Of a stretch of 10,504 nucleotides of DNA, positions 6,322 through 10,504 are shown piece by piece (position 1 is the stretch's first letter; each line of letters begins with the position of its first letter). This stretch comes from Acidobacteria bacterium CG_4_9_14_3_um_filter_49_7 (GTDB lineage: Bacteria; Acidobacteriota; Holophagae; Thermotomaculales; Thermotomaculaceae): positions 1 through 10,504 of the forward strand of contig PFTO01000148.1 in NCBI GenBank assembly GCA_002789615.1. The letters run 5' to 3'. The notes under the pieces were generated by a model. It saw nothing but the letters and a program-made list of their open reading frames with translations. It ran no database searches and was not told the DNA's origin. Position numbers and translations under genes: made by a program.

Positions 6322-7467
6322 TTATGTTTTGTCCAGTATTTCCAATTGGACAAGGGTAAAGTCATCCTGATACTGGCCGCCTGACCATTGGTTGGCCAGA
6401 TCCAGGAGGCCGCGGAGAGAAGCTCCCGGGCGCGCCAGGTACTGACGTATACGACCAGTCCCGAACAATTCACCATCCCGGCCCTCTGCTTCTGAAATAC
6501 CGTCGGTGAACATGAAAATACGATCTCTGGGAGATAGAGAAACGGTTTGTTGCGGAAATTTGGAGTTCGGGTCAATCCCCAGGAGAAATCCCTTGGGTGC
6601 CAGGGGCAGGATCTGACCATTCTGCTGGCAGAGGTAGGGTGCGGGATGGCCTGCCCGGACAAAGGACAGGGCGGAACCGTCAGGAGTCAGAGACCCGAGA
6701 AAAACGGATGCAAAGTGTTCCTCCGAGGTGGTGCTTACGATGTCCCGATTGATTTTTTCCGCGATAACAGAAGGGGAAGATGTATCGGCTGCCGCCTGAA
6801 TAAATGACAGTTTGATCATAGCTGAGATAACTGCGGCGACGATACCGTGGCCGGTTACATCAGCTACGAAAAAAACGATTTGTCCATCCCCTGCATTTCG
6901 AACATCAAAAATGTCCCCACCGATGTGGATGGTGGGCTGATAAATTGAAGTCAGCCGGATACCCGGGCTGATATTGCCATCTGGTGGGATCAGAGATTCC
7001 TGGAATCGGGCGGCCAGTTGCAGCTCATTCTCCATGGCAGCCTTATAGCGTTCCAGTTCGACGTTTTTTTCCACAACTTCGTTCTGGAGGGCCTTAATGC
7101 GCATAGCAGAGTTGACACGGGCAACCAGCTCTTTCACATTAAATGGCTTCGTGATGTAATCGTCTGCCCCGATTTTGAGACCTTCGACTTTGCTGTCAAC
7201 TGTGGCTTTTGCGGTCAGCATGATGAAGTAGGGATTGGTGAATTCCGGCCGCGTCTTTACTTCTTTACAGAACTCTATTCCATCCATGTTCGGCATCATC
7301 AAATCGGAAATAATGAGGTCTGGCAAGCTTTCCTGCATTACGGACAGGGCTTCCAGGCCGTCTCCCGCTGTCAGCGTCCGGTACCCCTCTTTTTTCAGGT
7401 ACAGGTTTAGAATATCTGTAATTCTTACCTCATCATCGACGATGAGGATGGTGCCTTTTTCTTCCAA
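6322..7467 (-). CDS. Receiver-PP2C (SpoIIE/RsbU-like) phosphatase response regulator
   Basis: This 381-aa protein joins an N-terminal CheY-like receiver (about 5-122) to a C-terminal PP2C-type SpoIIE phosphatase (about 165-379) through a helical, coiled-coil-like linker (about 125-160). The receiver has the acidic pair D11/D12, phospho-acceptor D55, T85 and K107, so it should accept phosphate from a histidine kinase not encoded here. The phosphatase shows GGDIFD (183-188), VADVTGHG (201-208), FTDG and a terminal QDDFT, which are the metal-binding aspartates of the family. Its expected job is to dephosphorylate the STAS protein encoded just upstream. The start is TTG (7465-7467), only 4 nt after the STAS stop and with no visible Shine-Dalgarno. 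No ATG or GTG precedes the receiver's first strand, so translation is probably coupled to the STAS gene. A start at the adjacent CTG cannot be excluded. Confidence 0.93.
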   Translation of the reverse strand: MEEKGTILIVDDEVRITDILNLYLKKEGYRTLTAGDGLEALSVMQESLPDLIISDLMMPNMDGIEFCKEVKTRPEFTNPYFIMLTAKATVDSKVEGLKIGADDYITKPFNVKELVARVNSAMRIKALQNEVVEKNVELERYKAAMENELQLAARFQESLIPPDGNISPGIRLTSIYQPTIHIGGDIFDVRNAGDGQIVFFVADVTGHGIVAAVISAMIKLSFIQAAADTSSPSVIAEKINRDIVSTTSEEHFASVFLGSLTPDGSALSFVRAGHPAPYLCQQNGQILPLAPKGFLLGIDPNSKFPQQTVSLSPRDRIFMFTDGISEAEGRDGELFGTGRIRQYLARPGASLRGLLDLANQWSGGQYQDDFTLVQLEILDKT

Positions 7468-7471
7468 CAGA

Positions 7472-7777
7472 TCAGATCTCGAAATATTTATCGAGGCCGG
7501 TCTGATTCATGATGTTGCGAACAGTTTCGGCAGCATTGTCGATTTTGAAACTACCGTCTCGTTTAACCATTGTGTTTTTGATGGAAACGAGAAGACCAAG
7601 GCCGCTGGAATCCACAAACCGAACCCCGGCCAGATCAAATGAAAGGTGTTTCAGTGGAAACTCTGAGAGGATCGCTTTTACGCGATTTCGCAGTTCACCT
7701 GAGTTTTCGAAGGTGATCTTGCCTCTCAGGCTCAACGTGGCCTGTTCTCCGGATATGTTTTCTGTCCATTCAATCAT
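7472..7777 (-). CDS. STAS-domain anti-sigma factor antagonist (RsbV/SpoIIAA-like)
   Basis: This 101-aa protein is a single STAS domain of typical length. It carries the phosphorylation motif VDSSGLG, where S57 aligns with Ser58 of B. subtilis SpoIIAA (established for that protein). When unphosphorylated such proteins bind and occupy the HATPase kinase; when the kinase phosphorylates them they let go. All partners are adjacent: the kinase gene upstream overlaps it by 4 bp (ATGA, 7774-7777), and the phosphatase follows 4 nt after its stop. The SD GGAGG ends 5 nt before the ATG and lies inside the kinase gene. Overlap and spacing together suggest coupled, matched synthesis of the three proteins. 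A role in a sigma-factor pathway or in another output (for example biofilm or c-di-GMP control) cannot be told apart here. Confidence 0.95.
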   Translation of the reverse strand: MIEWTENISGEQATLSLRGKITFENSGELRNRVKAILSEFPLKHLSFDLAGVRFVDSSGLGLLVSIKNTMVKRDGSFKIDNAAETVRNIMNQTGLDKYFEI

Positions 7778-8406
7778 GTCTGCCTCCAGTTTTTCCTGAC
7801 ACGCAGGGTTTTACCATTGTCTTGAAAACGAATTTCGTCTGCTGTCTGTTTCAGAATATAAATACCCCGACCCATTTCACTTTCCGGTGATGGGGGGTGA
7901 TCTCGATCCAATTGAAGTTGATAGTTAAAACCTTTTCCACTGTCTGTGATGGTTAAATCTCCGTGATCACGAAAAAGGAGAAGTTTCATGGTGGCTTGTT
8001 GGTTCAGCAGTACCGGATGCGCTGCGGCCAGTTCCTCCTCGTATTCATGGAATGTCTTGCTGGCCCGGATCTCATCCGGTACGCACAGGTTCCCGTGATA
8101 GACGGCATTTGAGACTGCTTCGTGGATGATCAGGAGCATGGGGCTTAGAGATTCCGGCGGCACCAGGGGGATTTTGAACAGGACGTGCTCTGAGAAGGAC
8201 ATAATCCATTCAATGTGGCTTCGTCGGCTTTCAAAGGTGCTGGTCAGTGCCACTGTCTCAAGATCAGGGTCATGGAGATGATCCACAACACGGTTGAAAA
8301 ACTGCGCGTAGTTTCTCAGATCATCAATAAAATCAAGCCTTCTTGAGCCAACCTTTTTGGCCATTTCGAGCTGCAGGGCAATGGTTGCCATTTCCATGTA
8401 CTCCAT
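7774..8406 (-). CDS. Anti-sigma-type HATPase serine kinase (RsbW-like)
   Basis: This 210-aa protein carries a GHKL/HATPase_c kinase domain. It has an N-box EAVSNAVYHGN (E96, N100, H104), DSGKGF (155-160) for nucleotide binding and GRGIYIL (179-185). In the family it phosphorylates the STAS antagonist and, when free, binds and inhibits a sigma factor or another target. It is longer than RsbW (about 160 aa): there is a roughly 50-residue N-terminal extension and a long acidic insert (about 110-135) between the N-box and the DSGKGF loop. The start is uncertain. The frame opens at TTG 8433, but the predicted promoter would leave that start almost leaderless. ATGs at 8406, 8397 and 8391 follow, and GGAG (8401-8404) is 9 nt before the last. 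I list 8406 as a compromise. It is the first gene of the operon. Confidence 0.88.
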   Translation of the reverse strand: MEYMEMATIALQLEMAKKVGSRRLDFIDDLRNYAQFFNRVVDHLHDPDLETVALTSTFESRRSHIEWIMSFSEHVLFKIPLVPPESLSPMLLIIHEAVSNAVYHGNLCVPDEIRASKTFHEYEEELAAAHPVLLNQQATMKLLLFRDHGDLTITDSGKGFNYQLQLDRDHPPSPESEMGRGIYILKQTADEIRFQDNGKTLRVRKNWRQT

Positions 8407-8439
8407 TATATGGGAAGGCCACTCTGTAATCAATAGATG

Positions 8440-8468
8440 TTTCCATTTTACAGGTGCTGTGCTAAACT
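8440..8468 (+). promoter_or_regulatory. Predicted promoter of the EF-G-like gene
   Basis: TTTCCA (8440-8445, 4/6) and TAAACT (8463-8468, 4/6) are spaced by 17 nt. Transcription would start near 8475, about 30 nt before the ATG. Each box is moderate, so other promoters are possible. Confidence 0.4.
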
Positions 8469-8473
8469 GTCAC
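8445..8473 (-). promoter_or_regulatory. Predicted promoter of the kinase-STAS-phosphatase operon
   Basis: On the minus strand GTGACA (8473-8468, 5/6) is followed after exactly 17 nt by TAAAAT (8450-8445, 5/6). Transcription should start near 8438, about 30 nt before the kinase ATG at 8406. This is the best sigma-70-type match in the window. It overlaps completely with the divergent promoter of the EF-G-like gene. Confidence 0.6.
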
Positions 8474-8504
8474 CACTTGGTAACGTCTAGATGTGGAGGT
8501 CCTA

Positions 8505-10504
8505 ATGAAAATCTACGAATCGAAAGATATCAGAAATCTAGCGCTGGCTGGCCACGGTGACACAGGCAAAACTTCGCTGACAGCGGCGATGTTGAACAAT
8601 GCAGGCGTAACAAATCGTCTGACTCGCGTGGATGACGGGAACACGATTACTGACTATGATTCTGAAGAAGTGAAGAGAAAAATTTCACTGAGTACCAGTG
8701 TCTGCTATTTTGAATTTAACAAGAAAAAAGTAAATGTGCTGGACACTCCCGGGTACGGTAATTTTTTCCCGGAATCCAGAGGGTCTTTCCGGGTCAGTGA
8801 TGCAATGGCATTCATGGTTTGTGGTGTTTCCGGAGTGGAAGTGCAGACCGAGAAGGCATGGAAAATTGCTACAGAACTGAACAAACCCGGTATTTTCATT
8901 GTTAACAAACTGGATCGTGATCGGTCAGATTTTGAGAAGTGCCTGGAAGGCATCCAGAAAAAGATGGCCCGGGAAGCTGTCCCTGTCGCGCTACCGATAG
9001 GCAAGGAAGGCAGTTTTTCCGGAATGGTAGACCTCCTGAATGGTAACGCATACCTGTACAAGGATGATAGCGGGAAGTTTGAAGTCTCGGATGTGCCGGC
9101 TGAAATGGCGGACGAAGTGGCAACTGCCCGGGAACAACTGATGGAAATGATTGCCGAAAGCAGCGAAGAATTGATGGACAAATACCTGGAAAATGGCGAA
9201 TTATCAGAAATCGAATTCAAAGAAGGTATGACAAAAGCGATCGCAGCCCGGGAACTTTTCCCTGTTTTCCCTTGCTCTGCCACCGGGAACATCAACGTGA
9301 TGCAGATTATGGAATTTATCACCAACATTATTGCTGGTGCTGACAGTCACACCAACAAATGCATGGTGGGAGAAGAAGAGATAGAAGTGCCGGTTGATGA
9401 ATCAGGCGCTCCGGCCATGTTCTGCTTCAAGACCGTTTCCGATCCCCACGCCGGCCGGATTAACTTGTTCAAGGTAATGTCTGGTGTGGTAACACCTGAT
9501 CTGATCCTCTACAACCCCAGAAGTGACACCTCGGAAAAGCCCGGTGCCATGTTTCTTCTCCAGGGAAAGGATCACGCTCCAGTTGACGGTGCCCATGCAG
9601 GGGACATCATCGGCGTGGCAAAACTGAAAGACACGGTCATCAGTGACACATTGACAGACAAGTCCAGCGGCTATGCTTTCCCGCCTGTAAAATTTCCGGA
9701 GGCGGCTATTTCTTTTGCCATCGAACCGAAATCCAAGGGAGACGAGGAAAAGATTTCCACAGCGCTGAGGAGAATTGCGGAGGAAGACCCTCTGCTGAGG
9801 CTGGGTCGGGATGGACGCACACATCAAATTTTAATTTCCGGTTCCGGACAGCTTCACGTGGAAGTTGCGCTTTCGAAAATGAAAGAACGATATAAAGTGG
9901 ACGCCATACTACAGCCCCCTCAGGTTCCGTATCAGGAAACCATCAAGAAAAAAGTGGACGTGGAAGCAAAATATAAGAAGCAGACCGGTGGAAAAGGCCA
10001 GTACGGCCACTGCAAGATCAGCATGATTCCACTGGAAAAGGGAGAGGATTTCCAGTTTGAAGACAAGGTCTTTGGGGGGTCCATTCCCAAGACATACATT
10101 CCAGCTGTGGAAAAGGGCATTCAGGAAGCCAGAATGAAGGGCTATCTGGCCGGGTATCCCGTGGTTGACTTCAAGGTGACACTGAATGATGGATCTTACC
10201 ACGAAGTGGATTCTTCTGAAATGGCATTTAAAATTGCAGGATCCATGGCGTTTAAGAAAGGTATGGAACAGGCACGTCCAACTCTGCTTGAACCCATAAT
10301 GCAGGTGGAGATCTACTCTCCGGAAGAGTTTATGGGTGACCTCATGGGTGATCTCAATTCCCGCCGTGGACGAATCCAGGGCATGGAATCAACCGGAGAC
10401 AGCCAGTTAATTAAAGCGCAGGTTCCCATGGCGGAAATGCTGACATATGAATCAACCCTGCGTTCCATTACTGGTGGACGGGCTTCCTTTCACATGGAGT
10501 TCTC
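8505..10504 (+). CDS. EF-G-like translational GTPase, C-terminus beyond window
   Basis: The frame is open from the ATG at 8505 to the window end, with 666 residues visible. A full protein of this family has about 690, so perhaps 25 residues are missing. It is related to elongation factor G, the translocation GTPase. Visible are G1 GHGDTGKT (16-23), G3 DTPGY (80-84), G4 NKLD (134-137) and G5 SAT (258-260). Domain III carries SGSGQLHVEV, domain IV QTGGKGQYGH, and a domain V-like part lies near the edge. Two differences from canonical EF-G stand out. The residue after DTPG is Tyr where EF-G has the catalytic His, and the switch I 'RGITI' is replaced by KRKISLS. Both are typical of the paralogous EF-G2-like group, so I do not call it fusA. 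The SD GGAGG (8495-8499) is 5 nt before the ATG. Its cellular role is inferred only; EF-G2-type proteins are not generally essential. Confidence 0.93.
   Translation, partial: MKIYESKDIRNLALAGHGDTGKTSLTAAMLNNAGVTNRLTRVDDGNTITDYDSEEVKRKISLSTSVCYFEFNKKKVNVLDTPGYGNFFPESRGSFRVSDAMAFMVCGVSGVEVQTEKAWKIATELNKPGIFIVNKLDRDRSDFEKCLEGIQKKMAREAVPVALPIGKEGSFSGMVDLLNGNAYLYKDDSGKFEVSDVPAEMADEVATAREQLMEMIAESSEELMDKYLENGELSEIEFKEGMTKAIAARELFPVFPCSATGNINVMQIMEFITNIIAGADSHTNKCMVGEEEIEVPVDESGAPAMFCFKTVSDPHAGRINLFKVMSGVVTPDLILYNPRSDTSEKPGAMFLLQGKDHAPVDGAHAGDIIGVAKLKDTVISDTLTDKSSGYAFPPVKFPEAAISFAIEPKSKGDEEKISTALRRIAEEDPLLRLGRDGRTHQILISGSGQLHVEVALSKMKERYKVDAILQPPQVPYQETIKKKVDVEAKYKKQTGGKGQYGHCKISMIPLEKGEDFQFEDKVFGGSIPKTYIPAVEKGIQEARMKGYLAGYPVVDFKVTLNDGSYHEVDSSEMAFKIAGSMAFKKGMEQARPTLLEPIMQVEIYSPEEFMGDLMGDLNSRRGRIQGMESTGDSQLIKAQVPMAEMLTYESTLRSITGGRASFHMEF

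Noticed and set aside
8705..9328. Long minus-strand open frame (207 codons)
   Set aside because: It lies wholly within the EF-G-like gene, has no Shine-Dalgarno, and its Ser-rich product is what an antisense frame of this codon usage gives.

Overview
This window is a bacterial chromosome segment of about 50% GC. It has compact genes, good Shine-Dalgarno sites (GGAGG or AGGAGG) and AT-richer intergenic regions. A lipoprotein with a lipobox, an exported FecR-like protein and an apparent sigma-54 promoter point to a diderm (Gram-negative-type) bacterium. The FecR-like architecture, the EF-G-like paralogue and the short intergenic tandem repeats remind me of uncultured Acidobacteriota/Aminicenantota-like lineages, but this is only an impression. 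I see no rRNA, tRNA, CRISPR, transposase or phage gene.

Layout. Positions 22-795 (-) encode a TtcA-like tRNA thiolation ATPase, and 1022-1459 (-) a small lipoprotein. Diverging from it are htpG (1577-3406, +) and an exported FecR-like protein (3481-4968, +), which end at an intrinsic terminator at 4996-5017. hpt (5018-5557, -) faces them. The 389-bp gap 5558-5946 holds a textbook -24/-12 promoter, a candidate activator dyad and a leader with two GNRA-capped hairpins. These lead into a stand-alone 70-aa membrane protein (5947-6159, +) with its own terminator. A three-gene partner-switching operon lies on the minus strand: kinase (8406-7774), STAS antagonist (7777-7472) and receiver-PP2C phosphatase (7467-6322). 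It is tightly coupled by an ATGA overlap and by a TTG start 4 nt after a stop. Divergent from it, 8505 to the window end (+) is an EF-G-like GTPase cut off by the window edge.

How the genes work together. The three-gene operon is a complete phosphorylation switch: the phosphatase, controlled by its receiver domain, would dephosphorylate the STAS protein, which then sequesters the HATPase kinase. The kinase's final target, such as a sigma factor, is not encoded here. The remaining genes are mostly housekeeping (tRNA modification, chaperone, purine salvage, translation GTPase).

The most interesting parts are the sigma-54-driven small membrane protein with its structured leader, the face-to-face overlapping promoters at 8440-8473, and three unrelated-looking short-repeat tracts that each sit directly behind the stop codon of a minus-strand gene.
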